Of a stretch of 42,734 nucleotides of DNA, positions 23,709 through 31,761 are shown one piece after another. The stretch's first letter is position 1, and every line of letters starts with the position of its first letter. The translations under genes and the position numbers were made by a program. The notes under the pieces are model-generated. The model was given only the letters and a program-made list of their open reading frames with translations, was not told the origin of the DNA and did no database searches. Source of the DNA: Prevotella sp. (GTDB taxonomy: Bacteria; Bacteroidota; Bacteroidia; Bacteroidales; Bacteroidaceae); NCBI GenBank assembly GCA_017615355.1, contig JAGAAJ010000094.1:1-42734 (forward strand), given 5' to 3'.

Positions 23709-25211
23709 ATGACAGAAAAAGAGAATCATAAAATATCTGACAGCAACAGCCAGCTCGCAGAGAGTGACAACGAGCTGGTGCGCCGCATTGCGGAGCAGAA
23801 ATACGAGTACGGCTTTACCACCGATGTACACACCGAGATCATCCCTACGGGCTTGAACGAGGATGTGGTGCGCCTTATCTCGCAGAAGAAGGGCGAGCCG
23901 GAATGGCTGCTCGACTTCCGCCTGAAGGCTTTCCGCTATTGGAGTACGCAGCAGCAGCCCACCTGGGGCCATGTACACGTGCCGCCCATCGACTATCAGG
24001 CCATCAGCTACTATGCCGACCCTACGGTTAAAAACCAAAAGCCAAATACCAACAGCCAAGAGATTGACCCCGAACTGGAAAAAACCTTCGACAAGCTGGG
24101 TATTCCCTTGGAAGAGCGCCTGGCGCTGAGCGGAAACACCGCAGTCGACGCCATCATGGACAGCGTGTCGGTAAAGACCACGTTCAAGAAGAAACTCAAG
24201 GAGAAGGGTGTCATCTTCTGCTCCATAGGCGAGGCCGTGAAGGAGCATGGTGACCTGGTGCGCCAATATCTCGGCACTGTAGTGCCCTACCGTGATAATT
24301 TCTATGCCGCTCTGAACAGCGCCGTCTTCAGCGACGGCTCCTTTGTCTACATACCAAAGGGCGTGCGCTGCCCTATGGAGCTGAGCAGCTATTTCCGCAT
24401 CAATGCCCGCAATACGGGTCAGTTTGAGCGCACACTCATCGTGGCCGATGACGACAGCTACGTCTCCTACTTGGAGGGCTGCACGGCGCCGATGCGTGAC
24501 GAAAACCAACTGCACGCAGCCATCGTCGAGATTATCGTGAAGGACCGTGCCGAGGTGAAATACTCGACCGTGCAGAATTGGTATCCAGGCGACGAAGAGG
24601 GCAAGGGCGGTGTGCTCAACCTCGTGACGAAGCGTGGCCTATTGGCTGGCGAGAGCTCAAAACTCTCATGGACGCAGGTCGAGACGGGCTCTGCCATCAC
24701 GTGGAAATACCCGTCGTGTGTGCTGAAAGGCGACAACAGCGTGGCTGAGTTCTACTCTGTAGCCGTAACGAACAACTATCAGGAGGCCGACACTGGCACA
24801 AAGATGATACACTTGGGACGCAACACCAAGAGTACCATCATCTCGAAAGGCATCTCGGCAGGTCATTCGCAGAACAGCTATAGAGGCTTGGTGCGTGCAG
24901 CCGCCACTGCCGAGAACGCCCGCAACTACTCTTCATGCGACTCGTTGCTACTTGGCAGCAACTGCGGCGCCCACACCTTCCCATACATGGACGTGAAGAA
25001 TCCTACCGCCATCTTCGAGCATGAGGCCACCACCAGCAAGATCAGCGAAGACCAGCTTTTCTACTGCAATCAGCGCGGAATACCAACTGAACAGGCCGTC
25101 GGCCTCATCGTTGGCGGCTATGCCCGCGATGTGCTGAAGAAGCTGCCCATGGAGTTTGCCGTCGAGGCACAGAAGCTTCTCTCTGTTTCCCTTGAGGGGA
25201 CGGTGGGATAA
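23709..25211 (+). CDS. sufB: Fe-S cluster assembly scaffold subunit SufB
   Basis: SufB of the SUF iron-sulfur assembly machine, 500 residues, forms the SufBC2D scaffold where clusters are built. The SufB/SufD beta-helix core is clear from about residue 160 on, with [31 protein letters not shown] (with the conserved Cys), the [19 protein letters not shown] region and C-terminal [11 protein letters not shown]. Length is close to that of other SufB proteins. In the N-terminal region, [13 protein letters not shown] (about residues 109-121) appears to be extra, encoded by 7-bp repeats. SufC and SufD follow directly; neither a SufS cysteine desulfurase nor SufE/SufU is seen in the window. Confidence 0.95.
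   Translation: MTEKENHKISDSNSQLAESDNELVRRIAEQKYEYGFTTDVHTEIIPTGLNEDVVRLISQKKGEPEWLLDFRLKAFRYWSTQQQPTWGHVHVPPIDYQAISYYADPTVKNQKPNTNSQEIDPELEKTFDKLGIPLEERLALSGNTAVDAIMDSVSVKTTFKKKLKEKGVIFCSIGEAVKEHGDLVRQYLGTVVPYRDNFYAALNSAVFSDGSFVYIPKGVRCPMELSSYFRINARNTGQFERTLIVADDDSYVSYLEGCTAPMRDENQLHAAIVEIIVKDRAEVKYSTVQNWYPGDEEGKGGVLNLVTKRGLLAGESSKLSWTQVETGSAITWKYPSCVLKGDNSVAEFYSVAVTNNYQEADTGTKMIHLGRNTKSTIISKGISAGHSQNSYRGLVRAAATAENARNYSSCDSLLLGSNCGAHTFPYMDVKNPTAIFEHEATTSKISEDQLFYCNQRGIPTEQAVGLIVGGYARDVLKKLPMEFAVEAQKLLSVSLEGTVG
24027..24061 (+). repeat. Five 7-bp repeats inside sufB
   Basis: The tract reads GTTAAAA, ACCAAAA, GCCAAAT, ACCAACA, GCCAAGA (consensus RCCAAMA), encoding a polar linker. It is the same repeat family, on the coding strand, as the AGCCAAC 7-mers in mrp. 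Confidence 0.65.
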
Positions 25212-25213
25212 TT

Positions 25214-25269
25214 TCATCGACATAACGTCATAACGATATAACGAAAAGTTGAAATAACGAAATATCAAG
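25214..25269 (+). repeat. Seven 8-bp repeats between sufB and sufC
   Basis: The gap divides into TCATCGAC, ATAACGTC, ATAACGAT, ATAACGAA, AAGTTGAA, ATAACGAA, ATATCAAG. ATAACG occurs at 25222, 25230, 25238 and 25254, always at multiples of 8 bases. The tract ends 3 bases before the GTG start of sufC. Confidence 0.8.
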
Positions 25270-25272
25270 AAA

Positions 25273-26025
25273 GTGTTAGAAGTAAAGAACTTACACGCCA
25301 GCATCGGCGGCAAGGAGATATTGAAGGGCATCGACCTGGTAATCAACGATGGCGAGACACACGCCATCATGGGACCTAACGGCTCGGGCAAGTCGACGCT
25401 CTCAGCCGTCCTCGTTGGCAACCCACTCTATGAGGTGACAGAGGGCGAGGCCTATTTCAACGGCAAAGACCTCCTGGCGATGAAGCCCGAGGAGCGTGCT
25501 CACGAGGGACTGTTCCTGTCATTCCAATATCCTGTGGAAATCCCCGGCGTCTCGATGACCAACTTCATGAAGGCCGCCATCAACGAGAAGCGCAAGGCGC
25601 AAGGCTTAGAGCCGATGAACGCAGCCGACTTCATCAAGCTGATGCGCGAGAAACGCAAGATTGTGGAGCTTGATGCCAAGCTGGCCAACCGCTCGGTGAA
25701 CGAGGGATTCAGCGGAGGCGAGAAGAAACGCAACGAAATCTTCCAGATGGCGATGCTTGAACCGAAGCTGAGCATCCTCGATGAGACCGACAGCGGCCTC
25801 GATGTCGACGCCATGCGCATCGTGGCTGACGGTGTGAACAAGCTGATGACGCCTGACACCTCATGCATTGTCATCACCCACTACGACCGCCTGTTGGAGA
25901 TGATCCGTCCGCAGTTTGTGCACGTGCTCTATCAGGGACGCATCGTGAAGACGGCAGGGCCGGAGCTGGCTCAGGAGATACAGGAGAAGGGTTACGACTG
26001 GCTAAAAGCTGAAGCTGATGAATAG
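25273..26025 (+). CDS. sufC: Fe-S cluster assembly ATPase SufC
   Basis: SufC is the soluble ABC-type ATPase of the SUF scaffold and drives conformational change in SufBC2D. It has 250 residues, the normal length. Walker A GPNGSGKST is at residues 34-42, the Q-loop lies in FLSFQYPVEIPGV, the signature is FSGGEKKRNEIFQM, and Walker B with the SufC-typical DETDSGLDVDA follows. The start is GTG (GTG TTA GAA GTA AAG, reading MLEVK), which fits the conserved SufC N-terminus; there is no nearer ATG. It ends inside the start of sufD (8-base overlap), so SufC and SufD are translationally coupled. Confidence 0.95.
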   Translation: MLEVKNLHASIGGKEILKGIDLVINDGETHAIMGPNGSGKSTLSAVLVGNPLYEVTEGEAYFNGKDLLAMKPEERAHEGLFLSFQYPVEIPGVSMTNFMKAAINEKRKAQGLEPMNAADFIKLMREKRKIVELDAKLANRSVNEGFSGGEKKRNEIFQMAMLEPKLSILDETDSGLDVDAMRIVADGVNKLMTPDTSCIVITHYDRLLEMIRPQFVHVLYQGRIVKTAGPELAQEIQEKGYDWLKAEADE

Positions 26026-27337
26026 CGAGCAACAGTATATCGACATCTACAAAGAGCAGCGTGCCGTCATTTTCGAGCACTCCTCAGAGGTGATGAACGC
26101 GGTGCGCGACGAGGCCTTTGAGCGCTTCGTGGCGAGTGGCTTTCCTACACAAAAGGTGGAACGCTACAAATACACCGATGTGCAGAAGTTGTTTGAACCC
26201 GACTATGGCCTGAACCTGCGCCGTCTGAATATTCCCGTCGACCCTTATCAAGCTTTCCGCTGCGACGTGCCCAACCTGTCGACGTCTCTCTTCTTCGTCG
26301 TCAACGACCAATTCTATGGTGGAAAGCAGCATGACAAGGATGTTTTCGTGGGCTCGTTGAAAGATTTGCCAACTCACCTCTCAGAATACTACAATAGTCT
26401 AGCTAGTAAGGACGGTGACGCTTTGACCGACCTCAATACCATGCTGGCACAAGACGGGTTGCTTGTCTATGTGCCACGCGGAGTGAAGGCCGAGCGTGCC
26501 ATTCAGGTAGTGAACATCCTGCGCAGCGATGTGCCGCTGATGGTCAACCGCCGCGTGCTTATAGTAGCCGAAGAAGGCGCCGAAGTGACGCTGCTGTTCT
26601 GCGACCATGCTGCCGACGACCACGCCTTCCTCACCACGCAGGTCATAGAGGTCTTCGCCAAGGACAACGCCACCGTAAACCTCTACTGCCTCGAAGAGAC
26701 ACATCATAAGAATGTACGCGTGAGCAACGTCTACATCGACCAGCAGCGCAGCAGCCGCGTCACCCACAATGTCATCACCCTGCACAACGGCATCACCCGC
26801 AACAAGCTCGACCTGACATTCAACGGCGAGGGAGCTGAGTGCGAGTGCCTAGGTTGTGTCATCGCCGACAAGCAGCAGCATGTGGACAACAACACCCTCA
26901 TCACTCACCACGCTACACACTGCACCTCCAATGAGCTTTACAAGTACGTGCTCAACGACCAGAGCACGGGTGCTTTTGCAGGCCGAGTGCTGGTGGAACA
27001 CGGGGCTCAGCAGACCTCATCGCAGATGACCAACCAGAATCTCTGCTCGTCGAAGGAGGCCCACATGTACACACAGCCCATGCTCGAAATCTATGCCGAC
27101 GACGTGAAGTGTGCGCATGGCTCTACCGTAGGTCAGCTCAACGACCAGGCCCTCTTCTACATGCAGCAGCGCGGTATTCCTCGTGAAGAGGCTCGCACGC
27201 TGCTTGAAGTGGCTTTTATCAACCAAGTCATCGACGGCATCAGCCTTGTGCCCCTGCGCGACCGCCTGCACTATCTTGTGGAGAAACGATTCCGCGGAGA
27301 GCTCAGTAAATGCAAAGGCTGCCAGCTGTGCCGTTAA
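26018..27337 (+). CDS. sufD: Fe-S cluster assembly protein SufD
   Basis: SufD, 439 residues, is the partner of SufB in the SufBC2D complex and is needed for iron acquisition. An N-terminal helical domain (residues about 1-90, with FPTQKVERYKYTDVQKLF) leads into the right-handed beta-helix of the SufB/SufD family; the C-terminal region has the typical SSKEAHMYTQPMLEIYADDV, CAHGSTVGQLNDQALFYMQQRGI sequence. The ending CKGCQLCR contains extra cysteines. The ATG overlaps the sufC stop codon by 8 bases. The gene is followed by a weak hairpin and then a fresh promoter, so the suf operon appears to end here. Confidence 0.94.
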   Translation: MNSEQQYIDIYKEQRAVIFEHSSEVMNAVRDEAFERFVASGFPTQKVERYKYTDVQKLFEPDYGLNLRRLNIPVDPYQAFRCDVPNLSTSLFFVVNDQFYGGKQHDKDVFVGSLKDLPTHLSEYYNSLASKDGDALTDLNTMLAQDGLLVYVPRGVKAERAIQVVNILRSDVPLMVNRRVLIVAEEGAEVTLLFCDHAADDHAFLTTQVIEVFAKDNATVNLYCLEETHHKNVRVSNVYIDQQRSSRVTHNVITLHNGITRNKLDLTFNGEGAECECLGCVIADKQQHVDNNTLITHHATHCTSNELYKYVLNDQSTGAFAGRVLVEHGAQQTSSQMTNQNLCSSKEAHMYTQPMLEIYADDVKCAHGSTVGQLNDQALFYMQQRGIPREEARTLLEVAFINQVIDGISLVPLRDRLHYLVEKRFRGELSKCKGCQLCR

Positions 27338-27345
27338 TTTTGGAG

Positions 27346-27370
27346 CGCGTTTTTTCTGAAAAGGGACGCG
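27346..27370 (+). terminator. Weak hairpin after sufD
   Basis: CGCGT (27346-27350) pairs with ACGCG (27366-27370); G-T and A-T pairs can extend the stem to about 10. It sits between sufD and the next promoter and could act as a terminator, but there is no T-run after it. Confidence 0.3.
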
Positions 27371-27385
27371 AAAATTTGGAAAATC

Positions 27386-27417
27386 CTTGCGCATTTGCAG
27401 GAAAAGCACTATCTTTG
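27386..27417 (+). promoter_or_regulatory. Promoter of the second ligase gene
   Basis: CTTG at 27386-27389 lies 20 bases before TATCTTTG at 27410-27417. The -7 element is a perfect match and the -33 an imperfect one. The leader to ATG 27453 is about 30 bases. Confidence 0.6.
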
Positions 27418-27452
27418 CAATCGCGAAACATGACAACCTAAACACCTCATAA

Positions 27453-28772
27453 ATGAACGAAACAAATTCACCCTACTTTAATCCGGAACTCGAGACGATG
27501 AGTCGCGAGCAGATTGAGGCGCTCCAGCTGGAACGGCTCAAAGCTACTGTCCGCCACTGTATGAACAACGAGTTCTATCAGAAGAAATTCAAGGAGGCTG
27601 GCATCACACCCGATGATATCCAGACACTTGACGACGTAAAAAAACTACCCTTCACCACGAAGGCCGACCTGCGCGACACCTATCCCTTCGGCATGGCCTG
27701 CGTGCCCCTGCGCGACTGTGTGCGTCTGCACTCTTCCAGCGGCACCACGGGTAATCCCACCGTCATTCTTCATACGAAGAAAGACCTCGACGAGTGGGCC
27801 AATCAGGTGGCTCGTAACCTGTGGATGGTAGGCCTGCGTCCTGATGACGTGTTCCAGAACTCCTCCGGCTATGGTATGTTTACTGGCGGCTTGGGCTTCC
27901 AGTACGGTGCTGAGAAGCTGGGTATGCTCACCGTGCCTGCTGCCGCCGGCAATTCGCTGCGACAGATCAAGTTCATCAAGGACTTCGGCACCACAGCTAT
28001 CCACGCCGTGCCCAGTTACGTCACACGTCTCTACGAAGTGATGCAGGAACAGGGCGTCGATCCGCGTCGCGATACAAAGCTGAAGATGCTGGCCATCGGT
28101 GCCGAGCCTCATAGCGAGGAGCAGCGCAAGCGTATCGAGGAGATGCTGGGCGTGAAGGCCTACAACTCCTTCGGCATGAGCGAGATGTGCGGCCCTGGTG
28201 TAGGCTTTGAGTGCAAAGAGCAGAACGGATTGCATTTCTGGGAGGACTACTACATCGTGGAGATCGTAGACCCCGAAACGCTGGAACCCGTGCCCGACGG
28301 CGAGATTGGCGAGCTGGTGCTCACCACGCTGTGCCGTGAAGCTATGCCGCTGCTCCGCTATCGCACCCGTGACCTCACCCGTGTGCTCGGTCGCAGTTGT
28401 CCCTGCGGACGCAACCACATCCGTCTCGACCGTATGCGTGGCCGCTCCGACGATATGATGGTGCTCAGAGGCGTAAATATCTTCCCCATCCAGATTGAGA
28501 AGATCCTGATGAACTTCAAGGAGCTGGGCAACAACTACCTCATCACCCTGACCACCGACGACGACAATGACAATATGACCATTGAGGTGGAATTGGCCGA
28601 GATGTTCACCGACGACTACAACCGTCTGCAGCAGCTCAGTAAGGACATCACACGTGCCCTGAAGGACGAGATTCTGCTCACTCCGCGTGTAAAGCTCGTA
28701 CCTCGCGGCACCCTGCCTGTCAGCGAGGGCAAGGCCGTGCGCGTCGTCGACAAGAGAAAAGTATATCAATAA
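27453..28772 (+). CDS. paaK: Phenylacetate-CoA ligase (second paralogue, ACT-linked)
   Basis: This 439-residue adenylate-forming aryl-acid:CoA ligase shares all motifs with the protein at 1815-3122: P-loop SSSGTTGNPT (about residues 94-103), the YNSFGMSEMCGPG centre, YRTRDL and the hinge GRSDDMMVLRG, and ends in VVDKRKVYQ. An ACT-domain gene follows after an 8-bp repeat; ligase plus ACT-protein pairs also occur in other anaerobes, where they are linked to aromatic 2-oxoacid/aryl-acetyl-CoA metabolism. It is likely reversible, turning arylacetyl-CoA into arylacetate to make ATP, but the direction is inference. The oxidoreductase (IorAB/PorA type) that would supply the thioester is not in this window. 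Confidence 0.9.
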   Translation: MNETNSPYFNPELETMSREQIEALQLERLKATVRHCMNNEFYQKKFKEAGITPDDIQTLDDVKKLPFTTKADLRDTYPFGMACVPLRDCVRLHSSSGTTGNPTVILHTKKDLDEWANQVARNLWMVGLRPDDVFQNSSGYGMFTGGLGFQYGAEKLGMLTVPAAAGNSLRQIKFIKDFGTTAIHAVPSYVTRLYEVMQEQGVDPRRDTKLKMLAIGAEPHSEEQRKRIEEMLGVKAYNSFGMSEMCGPGVGFECKEQNGLHFWEDYYIVEIVDPETLEPVPDGEIGELVLTTLCREAMPLLRYRTRDLTRVLGRSCPCGRNHIRLDRMRGRSDDMMVLRGVNIFPIQIEKILMNFKELGNNYLITLTTDDDNDNMTIEVELAEMFTDDYNRLQQLSKDITRALKDEILLTPRVKLVPRGTLPVSEGKAVRVVDKRKVYQ

Positions 28773-28773
28773 T

Positions 28774-28821
28774 GTCGTGATAAAGTGATAACGAAATAAC
28801 GTAATAACGCAAAAACGAAAA
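28774..28821 (+). repeat. Six 8-bp repeats between the ligase and ACT genes
   Basis: The tract reads GTCGTGAT, AAAGTGAT, AACGAAAT, AACGTAAT, AACGCAAA, AACGAAAA, ending 4 bases before ATG 28826. It is of the same AATAACG family as the sufB-sufC tract. Confidence 0.8.
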
Positions 28822-28825
28822 AGCC

Positions 28826-29254
28826 ATGACAATCCATCAACTATCTATTTTCATTGAGAACCGCTCGGGCACACTCATCAAAGTGCTCGAAGTGCTGAAG
28901 GAGCAGAAGATACAGATCATCGCCTCCACCATTGCCGATACGGCAGAGTATGGCATCTACCGCCTCATCTGCAGTGAGCCGCTTCGTGCATACGAAGAGC
29001 TGAAGAAAGCTGGTGTGGCCGTTGCCCTGAGCGACGTGCTCGCCCTTGAGCTCGACGACGAGCCGGGCCGCTGCGCCGATGCCGTGAAGATGTTCAGCGA
29101 CGCTGGCATCAGCATCGCCTACATGTACACATTCCTCTACAACGGCAAGGGCATCCTCGTCTTCCGCACCGACAACCGTGAAAAGGCCCGTGAGACCATC
29201 ATTCTGAACAACCTCAAGTTCATTGCTGAGCAAGACCTCAGCAAATGGGCGTAA
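28826..29254 (+). CDS. Tandem ACT-domain protein
   Basis: This small 142-residue protein consists of two ACT-like beta-alpha-beta units (about residues 1-70 and 71-142; the first begins IHQLSIFIENRSGTLIKVLEVL, the second ALELDDEPGRCADAVKMF). ACT domains bind amino acids and regulate amino-acid enzymes. It is directly downstream of a ligase gene, so it probably senses an aromatic amino acid and tunes the ligase or its operon; this is inferred from context only. It overlaps slightly with an upstream in-frame ATG of the deaminase gene. Confidence 0.85.
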   Translation: MTIHQLSIFIENRSGTLIKVLEVLKEQKIQIIASTIADTAEYGIYRLICSEPLRAYEELKKAGVAVALSDVLALELDDEPGRCADAVKMFSDAGISIAYMYTFLYNGKGILVFRTDNREKARETIILNNLKFIAEQDLSKWA

Positions 29255-29268
29255 AGACAGCTAAGGCC

Positions 29269-29745
29269 ATGATCACTGAACAAGACAAGCAATTCATGCG
29301 CGAGGCCATCCGTCTCGCCGATGAGAGCGTCAAGCACGGCGGCGGTCCCTTCGGGGCCGTCATCGTGAAGGACGGCGAGATTATCGCTGGCAACTCTAAC
29401 TCCGTGACCATCGACAACGATCCCACGGCGCATGCAGAGGTGAACACCATTCGTGAGGCTTGTCGCAAGCTTGGCACTTTCGACCTCTCGGGCTGCACCA
29501 TCTACACTTCGTGCGAGCCCTGCCCCATGTGCCTCGGTGCCATCTATTGGGCACGCATCAGCCGCATCTTCTACGGTAACAACCGCAAGGACGCACGCGA
29601 CATTGACTTCGCCGACGACTTCATCTATGAGGAGCTCGACCGGCCGCTTGACCAACGCACCGTGCCCATCATCCCCCTGTTGCGCGACGAGGCCCTCAGC
29701 TCCTTCCGCCTTTGGGCTGAAAAAGAGGATAAGACAGAATACTGA
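29269..29745 (+). CDS. guaD: Guanine deaminase-type nucleoside/nucleobase deaminase
   Basis: This zinc enzyme of the cytidine-deaminase superfamily has 158 residues when started at ATG 29269; ATG 29245 is an alternative that overlaps the ACT gene by 10 bases. Zinc ligands and catalytic residue are in THAEV-type DPTAHAEVNT (H55, E57) and CEPCPMCLG (C85, C88). The context GAIYWARISRIFYG and the C-terminal DDFIYEELDRPLDQRTVPI ending in TEY closely resemble Bacillus subtilis guanine deaminase, including its domain-swapped tail, rather than tRNA-adenosine deaminase TadA. It should convert guanine to xanthine for purine salvage or nitrogen release. No purine transport or xanthine genes are adjacent. 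Confidence 0.85.
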   Translation: MITEQDKQFMREAIRLADESVKHGGGPFGAVIVKDGEIIAGNSNSVTIDNDPTAHAEVNTIREACRKLGTFDLSGCTIYTSCEPCPMCLGAIYWARISRIFYGNNRKDARDIDFADDFIYEELDRPLDQRTVPIIPLLRDEALSSFRLWAEKEDKTEY

Positions 29746-29794
29746 TCCACACTTTTTCTCATATCACTCCCTCTCGGGAATGAGCCACTCCCAC

Positions 29795-29816
29795 ACGGGA
29801 ATGGCGTCATTCCCGT
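29795..29816 (+). promoter_or_regulatory. Hairpin directly upstream of an outer-membrane protein gene
   Basis: ACGGGAATG (29795-29803) pairs perfectly with CATTCCCGT (29808-29816) across a 4-base GCGT loop and ends 2 bases before ATG 29819. A second copy of CGGGAATG lies at 29775-29782 and could compete for the same partner. It could terminate the deaminase transcript or control translation of the next gene. Confidence 0.5.
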
Positions 29817-29818
29817 AA

Positions 29819-31132
29819 ATGATGAATCGGCTTATGACAAGAAAGTTTCTGACCCTCGTATTGATGCTGGGATGCATGCAAGCGGCTATTGCACAGCGCT
29901 TTGAGAAAACAGACGACGGGAGCGTGAAGACTAATGCATTCTTTAGCGACTGGTTTGTGCAGATGGATTTGGATATGTCGCTGCAGAATCCATACGGCTA
30001 TAACTTCTCGAAAGTGTTCCCCAACGGCAAGTCGTTTGGTTTGGATATAGCCTTTGGCAAGTGCTTTACACCGCAGGTGTCATTCCGCTCAAAATTCAAC
30101 TGGGAGAATGCCCTGCCGCTGTTGGAGAACGGACATGCCAACTGGCTGGCGCCCTTCTATCATCCAGGAGTAAACAGAGACGAGGGCGGCTATGTCGCTT
30201 TCTATGGCGATATGCTGCTGAACCTGCACAATTTCTTTGGCGAATACAAGGCTGATAGGACATGGAATCTCCATTTCTATCCACGCGTGGGCCTCAACTA
30301 CAACTTCGGTGCTAGTAAGGGCGCATTGCTTGCAGGTTTTGGCGTTCTGAACACCTATAGACTAAACGACCGCTGGAGCGTGTATCTGGATGCAGCCTAT
30401 ATGATGTGCGGCAGTGGTTTTGTGGGGACTGAAAAGGTGGAGACCACAGGCACGGGATCAAACTCTAACGGATATTTCTCGATAGGCCTTGGCGCACAGA
30501 TGAATCTGGGCAAGAGCCACCAAGACGCATACTCTGTGAAGACGGACGGCCTATGGCAACATTGGTTTGTGCAGGCAGGCCTGGATATGTCGTTGATGAA
30601 TCCTTACGGATGCAATTTCTCACATGTTTTTCCAAAGGGTCAGACCTTTGGCGTGAATGTGTCATTGGGCAAACAGTTTACGCCCGAGCTTGCTGTGAGA
30701 GGCCGCCTGTACTGGGAGAATGGTTTGCTGGAGAATAGTTCTGTAGAATGGGTGCCACCTTTGGACGAGCCCGAAAAGAACTATAGTAAAGGCGGCTTTG
30801 GCATTGCCAGCATAGACGGTTTGCTGAACTTCACCAACGTGATAGCCGGATATCAGCCAGACAGGAAATGGCATACGATAGGTTTCGTGAGGGCAGGACT
30901 TATCAGCCAGTTCTATGAAGGATCGGCTTCTCCGCTGATGGGCTGTGGCTTTGAAGAGACCTATCAGCTAAATGATAAGCTGAGCCTGTTTGCCGACTTG
31001 GGTTATCAGGTGACGACGAGTGAGTCGAGCGGAGGGTTTACTGGCATGAGCGCTCCTACGGGAAACAATGGCTTCTTCGATATTGACCTAGGCGTGAAGA
31101 TAAGCTTAGGCAAGAGTCGCTTCGAAAAATAA
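29819..31132 (+). CDS. Outer-membrane beta-barrel protein made of two tandem homologous units
   Basis: This 437-residue protein has a signal peptide near the N-terminus (TRKFLTLVLMLGCMQAAIAQ). The mature chain contains two clearly related halves: FFSDWFVQMDLDMSLQNPYG... with NFSKVFPNGKSFGLDIAFGK, about residues 40-235, and LWQHWFVQAGLDMSLMNPYG... with NFSHVFPKGQTFGVNVSLGK, about 242-437; each ends in a GLGAQMNLGKS or DLGVKISLGKS strand. Each half has about the size and strand pattern of an eight-strand OmpA/OmpX-like barrel. I do not recognise the family or function. ATG 29834 is an alternative start that would free space after the hairpin. It is the last core gene before the island. Confidence 0.75.
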   Translation: MMNRLMTRKFLTLVLMLGCMQAAIAQRFEKTDDGSVKTNAFFSDWFVQMDLDMSLQNPYGYNFSKVFPNGKSFGLDIAFGKCFTPQVSFRSKFNWENALPLLENGHANWLAPFYHPGVNRDEGGYVAFYGDMLLNLHNFFGEYKADRTWNLHFYPRVGLNYNFGASKGALLAGFGVLNTYRLNDRWSVYLDAAYMMCGSGFVGTEKVETTGTGSNSNGYFSIGLGAQMNLGKSHQDAYSVKTDGLWQHWFVQAGLDMSLMNPYGCNFSHVFPKGQTFGVNVSLGKQFTPELAVRGRLYWENGLLENSSVEWVPPLDEPEKNYSKGGFGIASIDGLLNFTNVIAGYQPDRKWHTIGFVRAGLISQFYEGSASPLMGCGFEETYQLNDKLSLFADLGYQVTTSESSGGFTGMSAPTGNNGFFDIDLGVKISLGKSRFEK

Positions 31133-31615
31133 AGACCACTTTCTGGCTGTGCCCTGCATAGACACATCTTGGCTTTGTTATAGTCACCTTTCTTATCTAT
31201 TTTTCCATCAATTATTTGGAAGTCTCGGAATTATTACTTATTTTTGCAGCAGAATCACGTCTACGATAAACAGTAATTCATAAAAAATTGATAACGATAA
31301 TTGTTGAACCCTTAAAACCGGAAATGCCTATGGGCTGAGATAATTTTTCAAGACATATACGTTGAAGCGTCCGCTTTGATTCTTGTTATTCGAAATTCGC
31401 CAAATTTCAAAGAAACTCACAAGAGAAAAGTAGACGGTTCACGCCTGAGGGCGTGGGCCTTTACTCGTTTAAGTGAGTTGGGTGTTTGGCGATAATCTGC
31501 CAAAACATTATAATATGTTATGATTATCAGATACTTACAAATAAATACTTGGCATGTGGGTAACAAACAAGTAACAAAATGAACCTGAAATGATTTTTGT
31601 GTTACTCCGGCGATA

Positions 31616-31647
31616 CAAAGGTAACGAAAATCTGATAATCTACCAAA
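31616..31647 (-). promoter_or_regulatory. Orphan leftward promoter
   Basis: On the minus strand, TTTG (31647-31644) is followed after exactly 20 bases by TACCTTTG (31623-31616), a full consensus match. Nothing but short peptides, such as one starting MFWQIIAKH, is encoded downstream before the core genes. Confidence 0.65.
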
Positions 31648-31675
31648 CAATCAAAGAAAAGAATATGTTTTTCCT

Positions 31676-31707
31676 TTCGCCAGCACAACAATTCATCTAC
31701 TGGCGAA
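31676..31707. repeat. Inverted repeat, 8-bp stem
   Basis: TTCGCCAG (31676-31683) pairs perfectly with CTGGCGAA (31700-31707) across a 16-base loop. It lies upstream of the XRE gene and could be a regulator-binding site or a recombination remnant. Confidence 0.6.
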
Positions 31708-31719
31708 GAGAGAATTAAG

Positions 31720-31761
31720 TTTAGTCCACATTGCGCATATATAGCAAAGGCGTGGACTAAA
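31720..31761. repeat. Inverted repeat, 10-bp stem
   Basis: TTTAGTCCAC (31720-31729) pairs perfectly with GTGGACTAAA (31752-31761) across 22 bases. It lies about 110 bases upstream of the XRE promoter element and is a candidate operator or terminator. Confidence 0.6.

Noticed and set aside
23709-27337. Complete SUF operon including sufS and sufE
   Set aside because: Only sufB, sufC and sufD are present; sufD is followed by a new promoter and a ligase gene.
27645-28832. Minus-strand frame of 395 codons opposite the second ligase
   Set aside because: It is a shadow of a conserved adenylate-forming enzyme and has no recognisable motifs.
31417-31650. Minus-strand frame of 77 codons in the junction
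   Set aside because: It begins upstream of the promoter that would transcribe it and lacks any recognisable domain.
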